Positions 1-10,181 of a DNA stretch of 26,047 bases are shown piece after piece. The notes under the pieces were generated by a model that did no database searches, was not told the origin of the DNA, and was given only the letters and a program-made list of their open reading frames with translations. Position 1 is the first letter of the stretch. Each line of letters starts with the position of its first letter. The position numbers and the translations under genes were made by a program. Source of the DNA: Triparma columacea (lineage: Eukaryota > Sar > Bolidophyceae > Parmales > Triparmaceae); contig BRYA01000103.1 in NCBI GenBank assembly GCA_030267965.1, forward strand, positions 1-26,047, read 5' to 3'.

Positions 1-762
1 GGTGAGAATATAATCGAGGACAAGCTGCTGCTCGTCATGAACGACTACGCCGACATTCGCTCTCTTAGTATCCCACGACTGCTCAATGATGCCTTTAACG
101 GCACCACGCTCGACAAGCACGCCCACCATCTCCTCGTGGGCTTGATAATGCTTGTCTTTTATCTTATCTAGGGCAGGGTGAGTGGTATTATTGTCGATGC
201 CACCATCAAGGGCTGCAGCAGAGTCATTGACAGCCTCAGGGGCGGCAGTATTCTCTGCGGCAACCTCAGTGGCGTCGACATAGTCTTCGGTGGCCTTGGG
301 GACATCGGCGCGGCGTTGTGCTACCTCGATGGTCTCAATGCGGTCGGCGGTACGCTCGTGAGCTGCGGCGCGATCTGCAGCGGCCCTATCAAGGGCTGCA
401 GCAGAGTCATCAACGGCCTCAGGGGCGGCAGTATTCTCTGCGGCAACCTCAGGGGCGTCGACATAGTCTTCGGTGGCCATGGGGACAACAGCGCGGCGTT
501 GCGCTACCTCGATGGTCTCAATGCGGTCGGCGGTACGCTCGTGAGCTGCGGCGCGATCTGCAGCGGCCCTAAGGGTGAGGGCGTGGTCATTTACAACCGT
601 GACAATGCCAGCTGCAGTTACTCCGGCGTCCTTGACGGCGGCGGCAACTTCGTTGGCGGAAGATGCGGCAGCAGTAAGGTCGGCAAACAGTTTTGTTGTT
701 ATAGCCTTCAGCTGCACGATCTCTTCCTCCCTCTCAGCGAGCAGAGCTTCGTGGTTATTCAT
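1..762 (-). CDS. Coiled-coil protein with duplicated 61-residue unit, 3' end outside window
   Basis: The minus strand is open from ATG at 762 to base 1 (254 codons) without a stop, so the C-terminus lies outside the window. The N-terminus (MNNHEALLAEREEEIVQLK) reads as a coiled coil. Residues of roughly 65-186 are two copies of a 61-residue Ala/Glu/Arg-rich unit containing RAAADRAAAHERTADRIE and ending near DSAAALD. The last part (EEMVGVLVERGAVKGIIEQSW) is more globular. I do not recognise a family; a structural or cytoskeletal helical protein is a guess. The plus strand also has an open frame across the repeat, but the heptad-like alanine-rich composition favours the minus strand. An in-frame ATG at 879 could extend the N-terminus by 39 residues; I prefer 762 because it has a purine at -3 and the extension crosses less coding-like sequence. 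Confidence 0.5.
   Translation of the reverse strand, partial: MNNHEALLAEREEEIVQLKAITTKLFADLTAAASSANEVAAAVKDAGVTAAGIVTVVNDHALTLRAAADRAAAHERTADRIETIEVAQRRAVVPMATEDYVDAPEVAAENTAAPEAVDDSAAALDRAAADRAAAHERTADRIETIEVAQRRADVPKATEDYVDATEVAAENTAAPEAVNDSAAALDGGIDNNTTHPALDKIKDKHYQAHEEMVGVLVERGAVKGIIEQSWDTKRANVGVVVHDEQQLVLDYILT
205..570. repeat. Tandem duplication, 2 x 183 bp
   Basis: Copies at 205-387 and 388-570 start with atcaagggctgcagcagagt and differ at about eight positions by eye. The period is 183 bp, a multiple of three, so the duplication keeps the minus-strand reading frame and adds exactly 61 residues to the coiled-coil protein. Confidence 0.93.
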
Positions 763-1554
763 CTCACAGTCCAACAGAAGCCTGCGGGAGCGCGAAAATA
801 ATTGAACGACCGCAAAAGGGGGTGAGTTAGATAGATCGAAAATAATTCGCGCGCAACCGTCGCCACAAGTCCGCCACATAAAAAAAAATGCTTAGTTGAT
901 GAAAATTTTGTCCAAATCCCCCAAATCGGTCCCAAACCCAAACCCAAGAAACAGGAAGTTGGCCATGCTGTTCCGCTGTGCCTCCTTCCTCCTGCCTCTC
1001 TCTCATCCTCTCTCCCCACCGATCCCTCTTCTGCCCCCGCCTTCTACACGCCCCTCGCCTTCTCTCCCTCCTTACCTTTGTCTCGTCCCCTCGCTTTCCT
1101 TCCCCTCCACAAGTTTTCCAAAGGCCTTCCTCCCGAAGCTTCGAGAATAGGAGAGCTTACTCTGAAGCTATGACTACCTCTCGAACGATATAAAAGACTT
1201 AACGAGGGAGAAGCAATGAATACTTGGACACGGTGCTGTATAAAACTGCAATTAAAGGTACCTAACAAAAATAAGGAACTTGATATATTTTGACAACCTG
1301 CTCTTAGCACAACAAATATCTGAGTGAACCGGCTTTACTCGGTTTGTAAGTCTCACGACGGTTGTGCGTGTGACTTAGAACAGCCTTTCTCAATCGAGAT
1401 TACAACTCTTTACACCCCTGGAACTCCCCCTCTCACTCCCTCGCCTCCCACCTACCCTAATCCTTTCCCTAATTTGTACGCTTTGAGATCAAATGTTTAA
1501 AACAAAGTCCAAAACGTTTCTGTTGACAATAGCGAGGTGAATCAAGTCCTTCCA
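763..1554. other. Intergenic region, no supported gene
   Basis: This gap lies between two minus-strand genes, so it holds the 3' flank of the SLOG/2TM gene and the upstream region of the coiled-coil gene. It contains CT-rich low-complexity sequence (about 970-1130) and lower-GC sequence after 1190. Open frames here translate to Ser/Pro/Leu-rich low-complexity peptides and look accidental. I saw no tRNA, no convincing splice-linked exons and no repeat of note. Confidence 0.6.
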
Positions 1555-4500
1555 TTACCTCTTTTCTTTGTGTTCGCCTGTTAGACCTCCGGCCCCACCT
1601 TCCGATCCCTGATTTGTAACCTGACCGCTTGCCGATTCCGCCTTGTCTTCTGGTGTCCTTTTCGTTCCCGCTGGCTCCTTCTTTGCGTCCTTTGAGGTAT
1701 TGCTTTCCCCTTGGTTTCTCTTCTTCCCGGTCCAGCTCTCTGCGAGATTCAATTCGCATTCTTCAGTCGTGAGCACAATCTTTTCCCTGGCGGCTAGTGT
1801 CCTCCTTTCCACGATTGTTAGTGAGTCCCACCACGTGAGAAGATTGTGGATGGTCGAGATGTTTGAATTGAGCTGGTCCCGTCTCGCCCTCATTCCTGAC
1901 TTTTCAATGGCAGCCTGGAGGGCCGCGGCGATTGCGACCGAGATTGCGACCCACTCAGCCAAATCTACAACGCCTAGAAGGGCTCCAAAGGACGTGAAGA
2001 AGAAGGAAATGAGCTCAAGTGAGGTAAAGATGCGGTTCACTCTTGGAGCCTCTTCCTTGTAAAGGCAGACAAGCGGGATGAGCCTGCAAGCGATGTAAGT
2101 GTCGATGGCCAGAGGGCCGAACACTGTGTCCCTTTCTATTTTGATTTGCCCCTTATCTTTGATAGAATCGTCATTGCCTCCCTCGAAGCTGTAAAGCAGG
2201 TCCTCGATCTCTTGCTTTTGGACGATATGGCGCATACGGCTCTTGCTAATGGCGTTTTCGTTTGTCACTTCTTTAACGAATTCACTGAAAGAAGCTGTCT
2301 TATTCGCGGAAATGTCCCCCTCCACATCACTCGGTGCGATCTTTGTCCCCACATTTTTCGCCGCTTCCTTGAGAGTAGCCCAATTTTTTGACCTCGCAAG
2401 ATTACGTGTAGGGTGCCCTTCCTTGTCCTTCATGGCATTACTTAATCTTCTCTCATCCTTTCTCGGCGGCTTGTCGCTGCTCGTTTCGTAGACTTTATTT
2501 TGGCTCTTTTTTTGTTGTTCTGATCTGTGCAGAACTCCTCCTATCAAGTCACTCGCCCCAAGCTTATGCTTCTGGATCTTTTTGGGTTTTTTAGACTTTG
2601 ATTTCTTCTTATCCTCAACTACGTCGCCACCAGCTACCATCGGTGCATGCCCTTTGTGCAGCTCGTCGAGAATATGATCGTTTATCCCTGCCCTACTTTT
2701 AGCGATGCTGAAACTCTTTTTTGTTTGAGCGACGAGAGCGCTTGGTTGAGAATCCAAATTGAAGGGGAGGGAACCTGTCGTTCGTGGGTGAAAGGGATTG
2801 AGAAGGTGTGAGAAGGGGCTGAGGTGTGATCTCATATCCCATACAAAAATCATATACTGCGCTTACCGTTCTCGCCGACATCGGTCGACATGGCTTCATT
2901 GAAAATAGCTTGTATGCGGGTGACAAATATGTTCCTCTCTTCCACTTTTGTACCTGAAGTCCTCTGGACTTCTTCTGCCGATACGTCCCTGTACATCCCC
3001 ACCTTGGTCCTGAACATAAAGATTTCGGAACAAATTTGCATGCTGCTCATGTAGCTAATTTTCCACTTGCTCTCGAAGCTGTTCCTCGTCATCACCGTGC
3101 CGAGAAAACCTGCGATGATGGGTAGCATCACAATGAAAGTCTTCAACGTACTGCCGAACTGAGCCATGGCTTTAGCATCCTGGACGTACGAGTAGAGTTT
3201 GTCACATGAAGCCGGACCTCCAACTCCCCCCGCATCAACCGGATCGTAAGTGGGGCACGAATCACCGAGTAGTTTGGTGCGTCCCTTAACATCAAAAGAG
3301 TAGGCAATGTTCGAGTAGATCACAGAGCACACGGTGGTGAGAAATGCTGTTACTGCCAACATAATGTAGATTATCCTCCCCGTCAAGAACAGCGACTTTT
3401 GGTTGTAGAATAGAGCCTTGTGTCTCTCCCAGGCATTAAACACCACAAGTTCCTCGGCGTTCCCGACGCCCAACTCTGGAATACCTGTCTTCCCTCCGTT
3501 GGCAAAAACCTCGGTGATCGTGTGGAGAAAGTTTTCTGTACTCGTGTTAATGAGGTCGACAGAGACGATGAATGTATCAAACAGGTTAGGAGACCTCATA
3601 ATGGTGTCGTTGCAAAGATCAATGTCACTGTGTGCGTGTGTGGTGAATAGGGTTGGGATGGTGGCTTTAGTTGAGTTTCTAATTCTGTTGAGTTTCTAAT
3701 TGTGCTCTAATTGTGCTAGGGCTCACCTGATTCCGAACTTGTACGCCCACTTGTCCTCGTGCTGCAAAACTTGCAAAGACGCCTGGACCGAGGAGTTTAT
3801 TTCAGCTGATGTGATGTTGGGAAAGGACTCCCTTGCCTCGTTCTTCCACTGCATGCCGGCCCGGAGGGAGCAAAACGCCTGTGTGGCCGATCCAGTGTTC
3901 ATTAGCATCACAGAAGGGATACCGTTCCTTATGCAACACCTTATCTGCTTGTACTCAGCGTTCCCTCCATTCGCAAAAATGTAGCCAACCGAACCAAGGT
4001 CGGACCTGTTGAAATTGTAACCTTTCTCGTCCAAGATGACGTAATGCGTACCACTCGAGAATAGCGTGGATGTGTAGTGCATGCTCCAGATGCTCTTGGG
4101 GTGCATCGTGTCACTCGAAAACTGCTTCTGGTGCTCCTCGGGGTAGAAAGGGAGGTTCTCCTGCATCGCAAATTTCCTCCAGTCGTCAAACTCCGTAAAT
4201 TCTCTGAAGCAGGGAATTTGGCATTCCTCGCAGTTCTTTGCGTTTGCGAAAGTAGCCGTTTGCAAATCTTCCACCTTTTTCAGGTTCGGGTTTTCGTTGC
4301 GCATTCTGAGAAGCTCTTTGCCCTGCTGCATCGCGATTTTGTTCGTCGCGGGTGCACTAAAAAACCTTGACATGGAGTCAATGACAATTATTACAGGGCT
4401 CGCTTGAGTGCGACGGAGGGCGTGCTCAAGCAGGAGCTCGGCTGTCGGGGAGTGGTCGGGTGAAGTGCGATCCACGAGGATCCAGTTGTTGGCCTGGGCG

Positions 4501-6207
4501 GAGCTCTCGACAATGGTGACATAGCAACTGATCAACCTTTCGAATAGCAATTTGCTCAATATCGATTCGATGTTGGACTGCTCCCTTGTGTCCGCCACGA
4601 TGGCTTTTCGAGTAGAAAATGGCAGATAGTTCCCGCCCATATTGACACCGAGCCCATCGTCGTCATCGTCGTCTACGTTGTCAATGGCCAAAGATCTGGG
4701 GGGCTTGATTTTAACCTTTTTCTTCCTTCGAAGCTTATCAACAAACCTCTTCATGCGTTTCTCTTTTTCTGAATCTGAGGAACTGGACGAGGACAGCGAA
4801 TTCGAAGATGATGACGAATCACCTGACGAGAAGCCACTTTCGTCGCAACGATAGACGTCGTATTCTGAGTCTTTGTTGAAGATGCCAGAGCCCTGTCTTC
4901 GAGCTCCTTCATCAAGGGCTAGCATCTTGGAATTTCTCAAGGAGGCCAAAAAATGCGGCGAAAAGCTTGTGGGGGCACCAGTATGGTCAACCTCGGTCTC
5001 GGTGTCGGCTTCTTCTCCTTTCGTGACCTCGAAGACTTCGGGTGATAGTCTCTTTGAAGATGGTGATGATCCTCTTGACGATGATTCTCGTCCACGATTG
5101 TGATGTTGTCTCAACCGCATTATCGGCTTTGCGAGCCTCTTCTTCAGTAACTTTTGCTTCCTCTTCACCTGCAGAGACGCTTCCTTCTTCAAATGTTGGT
5201 AACCAGGGGTTTCGGCGAGAAGGGAGTTCACGAGGACCTTAGGATGCCTACTGCCTGCGCAGAGCTTGAGAATCATGTTTGCCTCGCCCATTCCCCATAT
5301 TTCCTTCGCGATATCTGGGTAGCGTGCATTCTTGTTTTGTGTGACCTCGGGAATGAAGATGATACTCTTGGATGTATCAGAACGACTTTCGGGGACGCCC
5401 GTCCTGAAAGAGAAGCGGCCATACTTCACAAACTCATCCTCTTGGTCTTCTATTTCAAGCTCAGCAGATCCCACAATATTTTCTCCATCGTATTTGACTC
5501 CTCCAGCTGCACTTCGCATGAGATCTGCATGAACCATAATTTCCCCAGCTTCCCTGGCCTTCTCGACAAAGATAGTCGAAGCACGTGACTCGTGCATGGG
5601 AGGGGGGCTGGCGGGTGGGTTCAGGACGGATGGAAAGTAGTGCTCAGTGGGCTCTTGGCTGAACATGGCCTCGTTTTCCCTGATGAAGTTGGACGTGGTG
5701 CTGGCGTCGTCTTCGTCCAGCAGGGGTAGCTGCGTTCATGATGCGGGGTGTTTTGGCTTAGGGGCGTAGAGAGGGATGAAGGCTCGATGTGAAAGGCTCG
5801 AGGTGACATTCGTTCGAATCGTATTTCCCACCTCATCTCACCTGCTCAGCTAAAGATGACAACTCCAAATCATTGTCTTGGATACCTTGGCTGCGTTGCG
5901 GAGCCTGTCGGTTCGTCGCCCCCGCTATTCCCACCGCAGCAGTCTTGACTTGCTCCTCAATGCCCTGCTGAATCTCTGAGATTGGCGGGGATGCCCTCAT
6001 CATCACGGGGGGGCCACCAACAGAGCTGGGGACATTGGTGGGAATATTTCCCTCGAAGAAGATCCCGTCACTACTCGCCTTGGGACTCGCATCGAGTGAT
6101 CCGAACCTCTTCCTGTTCTTCATAAAGTGTGCCACAGTTTCTTCTGGCATCGCTTTGTTCGAACCTAGCTGTCTTGAAGATCCTGAGTGATGCTTTGAAA
6201 TTGGCAT
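1555..6207 (-). CDS. SLOG (TRPM/LSDAT-like) protein with two DUF4231/SLATT-like 2TM modules, four exons
   Basis: The exons are 6207-5842, 5729-3727, 3627-2867 and 2774-1555, with introns of 112, 99 and 92 bp (GTGAG, GTGAG, GTAAG donors; CAG acceptors). They join in frame to about 1449 residues. Residues 1-240 look disordered. SLOG-like segments follow: EIWGMGEANMILKLCAGSRH (about 265-284), NNWILVDRTSPDHSP (about 537-551), THYVILDEKGYNF, and IPSVMLMNTGSATQAF. A Ser/Asp-rich insert (about 330-490) separates the first from the rest. This order resembles the N-terminal LSDAT/SLOG region of TRPM channels. A first 2TM unit has helices near 882-903 and 952-968, then KWKISYMSSMQICSEIFMFR, a DUF4231/SLATT-type pattern. 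A second 2TM unit is near 1293-1336, followed by WWDSLTIVERRTLAAREK. No ion-channel pore is visible. SLOG domains bind nucleotides in the known families; membrane signalling or effector activity is my inference. The domain calls come from motif reading only. Confidence 0.7.
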
Positions 6208-6430
6208 CGTGCCAGAGCCCTCAAAATTACGATTGATTTATTAAAATCAACCTCCTCCTCTCGCACCCTCGCAAAGTCCAACAGCCAAAAGGTGTAATTC
6301 GTCGCCAAATACTCCGTAGATCACGTAAGGGGTGGTCCCAAAAGTCCGGGGGGCGGTCAACCTGCTTCCGATTACAATTTTACGCCGTAACAGCCAAGGC
6401 ACCTAACGTCTGAGTCTGAAGTCTCAAAAA
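6208..6430. promoter_or_regulatory. Divergent intergenic region of the SLOG/2TM gene and the C1a-32-like gene
   Basis: The two start codons face away from each other across 223 bp, so both promoters must lie here or overlap the 5' ends. The sequence holds an AT-rich stretch near 6235-6255 (gatttattaaaatcaacc). I cannot identify a specific factor-binding site. Confidence 0.4.
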
Positions 6431-7343
6431 ATGTCTGAGGAATCTGTTGCAACCAATGAGGTCGTCAATGAGGGCGAGGTTGAGGTGGCAATGGGCCTTG
6501 CATACAGCGACCTCAACAAGGACCAGCTCGATGCGATATTTAACACCGAGGACATGGATGAGAGAATAAGGTGAGCGGTTAAGGTTCAGGGAAGTTGGGG
6601 TTATTTGGACGTTTGGGGTCACAGCGAAGGTAATATATGGTCCCTTTGGAAGTGTTGGTCCTCAGACTAGGCTTTAGCTCTCCCCATATGACTGCGTTTG
6701 GCACCCTGGGGCATAAAACTGCCTCAGCTACCCCCTTCCCCCCCCGAGCTCTCCTCTCACCAACCTGATCTCCCCCCCCAGGCTCACGGCGGAGTCCTTG
6801 AATGTGAAACACTACTCGAACAACGCGCGGAGCGCCATAATCGTTGACTTCTGCTATTTCAATATCATGTTTGCCAAGGAGAATGAGTTCACCGACCAGC
6901 AGACGAGCGCCTTTTACTCCATCATGCTGAAGGTCTTCGTGTCGGCTGTCGACGAGGGGATTTCTTCGACCGAGGCCTTCGATTTGTTCAAGAAGCTCAT
7001 TCTTACGCACAGTATTGAAGATGGGGAGGCTGTCGAACTGTACTCACTTCCCCTCGTCAAGAAGATCAGTAACTACGTGAGCAACACCTTCTTCAGGTAC
7101 CTCGACACCTATAAGTATGTGTTCGCCACGGTCCAGTCCGTCGTCACAGAGACTACGGAGCTTCAGGTCGAAACTCCCCTCGTGCCACAATTCCTGGCTG
7201 AGGCTACGACGGAGGAGAACGTCGAAGTGTTTGATGACGGCGAGGAGGGAGGAGATGAGGGTGCTGAGGAAGAAGATGGTGCGGGAACGGGGCTGGGTCA
7301 GGGTGGAGAGGGCGTTGGGGAGGTGTTTGAGCTCAGTGTATAA
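6431..7343 (+). CDS. C1a-32/CFAP119-like flagellar central-apparatus protein
   Basis: Exon 1 is 6431-6570, the intron is 6571-6781 (GTGAGC...CAG) and exon 2 is 6782-7343, giving 233 residues. The core at about residues 60-150, with SAIIVDFCYFNIMFAKENEF followed by TDQQTSAFYSIMLKVF, matches my memory of the CFAP119/CCDC189 (Chlamydomonas C1a-32) family, which sits in the C1a projection of the axonemal central pair and helps control flagellar beating. The last 40 residues are acidic and Gly-rich (EEGGDEGAEEEDG), a common tail in axonemal proteins. The start has a good context (AAAAATG). The gene is divergent from the SLOG/2TM gene and ends 205 bp before the exchanger start. The alternative is another small axonemal protein of similar fold. 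Confidence 0.65.
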
Positions 7344-7548
7344 CGTAAAACAGTTCATTCTTTCACAACAAAGAGAAAATTCAACGTCCGGCAAACCTTT
7401 CTCGCCGCTTTTCCCCCTGCTTTTCCGCGTTGGGGTAAAAAAGACGTGCTCCATAAGTTCTGTTAATCATTTCAGTTTCCGTTGCAGAGTCTATCTTTTC
7501 TGGAAAAATGTGGGGACAAGGCGCAGCCCAAACTCCCAGAATTTGTGT

Positions 7549-9850
7549 ATGTTGCCCTGTTATGCCCTGCATGACGCCAGGACGGGGAGGGCAACTCCTG
7601 CCCTCAAGTTCTCGGTTAAGGCTGGGGCATTTTTGATGCTCGTGGGTGGTTACATCGTCTACAACGGAGTTACAGAAGGATTTTTTCATCGTGCAACCCC
7701 TCCAGGGTCTCCATCCCGGCAATTGGAAGATTGCCCTGATCCAGAGTCCGCGGGGGGGTTCGTAGTGTTTTATATAATGGGTGTCTTATATATGTTCGTC
7801 GCCCTAGCGATTGTTTGCGACGAGTACTTCGTTCCAGCCCTTGAGGTGATCAGTGACAAGTGGGATTTATCGAATGATATTGCCGGGGCCACTCTCATGG
7901 CTGCGGGGGGCTCGGCGCCGGAGCTCTTCACGTCGCTGACAGGAACGTTCAAAAATAGCGACGTCGGTTTCGGCACCATCGTCGGCTCTGCCGTTTTCAA
8001 CGTCATGTTCGTCATAGGGGTGTGTGCGGTTGCCTCGGTCAAGGTCCTGAACCTCACGTGGTGGCCTCTCGCCAGGGACTGCTCCTACTACGCCATCACT
8101 CTCTTCATCCTCTCGAGGTTCATGTCCGATACTGAAATTTATTGGCACGAGGCTTTCATCCTGCTATGTCTCTACGGCGTTTACGTATTGATGATGGCCT
8201 ACAATGTCAGAATCCACAAGTTCATCCTCGAAAGGTTGCTGAAGTACGACGATATCACGGTAAAACTTGCCCTGGCAGAGGCGGGCGACGAGGACGAGGT
8301 GAATTTGTTGAAGCCCACAGGCTTCAGGGCTGGTCTGTACAAGTTCTTGACAGGCAAAGGTGAGGAAGGAACGATTGCTGGGGGCGCGCAGCAGAAACTG
8401 TTTTTGTTTTTCGTCTCTTACTCTGCGTGCTTCCCCTTCGCCCCCTAGGTTCCCTCACAGAAACTGCCGGAACTGCCATTGTCACCCAAATTGCAGGAGA
8501 TGTCAAAGACACGTTCAACAAGATTGATAGCAACCAAGATGGCACCCTACAAGTCAATGAGGTTGGGAACTTGCTGAAGGAGGTTACTGGAGGAGGAGCA
8601 GGGGCGAAGATCAACCCCGAGGACGTCAAGGTGGTAATGGCCGAGATTGACACTGACGGGGACGGTGAGGTGAGCCTCGAAGAGTTCACCAATTGGTACC
8701 TCAAGTCGGAGGAGAGGATAAAAAGTGATATCAAGGTCGCATTCGATCGATATGATGGGACGAAGGAGGGCACTGTGAAAGACGGCACCTTGACCCCAGA
8801 GGAGGTCAAGAAGGTGAGTGAAGTATTCGTGTGTTGGACGATGACGATGTGTGACGATGGGCATATTATTGTGCATGAGATCTCCTCACAAACTTACCCT
8901 TTTCCTCAGGCCCTCAAGGAGCTCAACAGCAGCGCAGTGGACGATAACGAGGTCGATGCTGCCTGTCTGAACATGACGAAAGGTAGGCCAAACTCAATCG
9001 TAACGTTCGAGGACTTCCAGTCCTTTTACATGGGGAGCGCGCTCAGCAAAAGGAGGGCGAGCGTCATGGCGGAGCAGGCGGAAGCCGCGGCCGGGGTTGA
9101 CCTCAGCATGCCCACGGAGGGGGGCTTATTGGCAAAGGCGAATTGGGCAATTTGCCTTCCCCTTATGTACGTCATGATGGCGATCCCAGACGTGCGAGTA
9201 CCGGGGAAGGAGAAGTACTGCTTCGTATCCTTCTTCGTGAGCATCTGTTATATTGGTTTCTTCTCATACTTCATGGTCGAATGGGCATCTACCGTCGGCC
9301 AAACCTTCAGGTGCGTCAGAACCGGAGTTGGCTTGTCCACTATCGGAGCTATCTCTAGCCGCCGCCGCTCCATTCCTTCTAACCCGTCGTCCCCCGACAC
9401 TTCCTATTTTTGCGGTTAACTTTCTTCCGCCACAGGATCCCAGAGGTTGTCATGGGTCTTACGATACTTGCCGCTGGCACCTCCGTGCCGGATCTTCTCT
9501 CCTCTGTCATTGTAGCTAAACAGGGTCATGGTGACATGGCCGTAAGCTCTTCCATCGGTTCCAACATATTCGACATTCTCGTCGGTCTACCTCTACCCTG
9601 GCTGCTTTATTCCGTCTACCACAGCGGGCAGGAGAAATTCAACGTCCCCGTAAAGGTCAAGGCTGACTCCCTCGAGTTGAGCCTCTTCATATTGATCGGG
9701 ATGCTCGCCGTAGTAGTCGGAAGTATCGCATTCAGCAATTGGAGGATGACGAAGAAGATGGGCTATTTCTACTTCTTCATGTACTTTTGTTACGTGGGAC
9801 AGGAGTTACTGAGGGAGTACGTCTTCAGCGACTCGAAGTCTTGCTTTTAA
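7549..9850 (+). CDS. K+-dependent Na+/Ca2+ exchanger (NCKX/SLC24 type) with EF-hands in the central loop
   Basis: The exons are 7549-8359, 8449-8813, 8910-9310 and 9436-9850, joining in frame to 663 residues. The first helix (about 24-42) precedes the alpha-1 repeat [20 protein letters not shown] (from residue 113) and the alpha-2 repeat [17 protein letters not shown] (from 533) with [19 protein letters not shown]; these carry the acidic ion-binding residues and are typical of NCKX. The large cytosolic loop contains two canonical EF-hand loops, [12 protein letters not shown] (297-308) and [12 protein letters not shown] (338-349), and two weaker EF-like segments. The protein should export Ca2+ using the Na+ gradient (and possibly K+), with the loop sensing cytosolic Ca2+; regulation is inferred. 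The start at 7549 is the only in-frame ATG upstream of the first helix after the previous gene. Confidence 0.9.
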
Positions 9851-10181
9851 TTGGCAGGTGGGAGGAAGGAGGGAGGGGGGGGGTGGGAGCCATTGGGGGG
9901 ATTTAAGAGAAGTGGGGGGTGGGGGGGGTGGGATAAAAAAAGCTGAGTTTTTAACTAAAACCAACAAGATCTGTTCTCCATTTGTCGAAAATCGTCATGA
10001 AACCCCTAGATAACCCTCGGTCCCCTAAAACCTTCCCATCATGTAATTTGAGTATTTCCATATCCCCTCCTTCCAAAGTTGTGTAATCACGCATACCGCG
10101 CATGCTGTGTGTATCTGTGTATATTTTTGTTCCGGGCTTACGTTTCTCCCCGCCCCTCTTAACAAGTTAATCTCCCCACCT
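9851..10181. other. Convergent 3' intergenic region with G-rich tracts
   Basis: The exchanger (plus) and the methyltransferase (minus) end toward each other here. From 9857 to 9932 the plus strand is dominated by G runs, including a 9-G run near 9875. The rest (9935-10181) is AT-richer with no open frame I can support. Confidence 0.6.
9857..9932 (+). repeat. G-run cluster, possible G-quadruplex
   Basis: Several runs of three or more G occur within 76 bp directly after the exchanger stop codon, with short loops, fitting the usual G4 pattern. They would be in the 3' UTR of the plus-strand transcript. Folding is not shown by sequence alone. Confidence 0.55.

Noticed and set aside
178..801. Plus-strand open frame of 207 codons across the 183-bp repeat
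   Set aside because: It is the antisense of the repeated coiled-coil gene; the Gly/Cys/Val-rich product has no recognisable feature and the minus frame is open to the window edge with a typical coiled-coil composition.
896..1150. Small plus-strand open frame of 84 codons in the intergenic region
   Set aside because: The product is Pro/Ser/Leu low-complexity from a CT-rich tract, with no conserved motif and no splice-linked exons.
1186..1196. TATA-like sequence (gatataaaag)
   Set aside because: It is on the plus strand with no supported plus-strand gene downstream before the minus-strand 3' end at 1555.
5755..5830. gttcgaatc, a T-arm-like sequence suggesting a tRNA
   Set aside because: The flanking sequence does not give a matching acceptor stem or anticodon arm, and it lies in the first intron of the SLOG/2TM gene.
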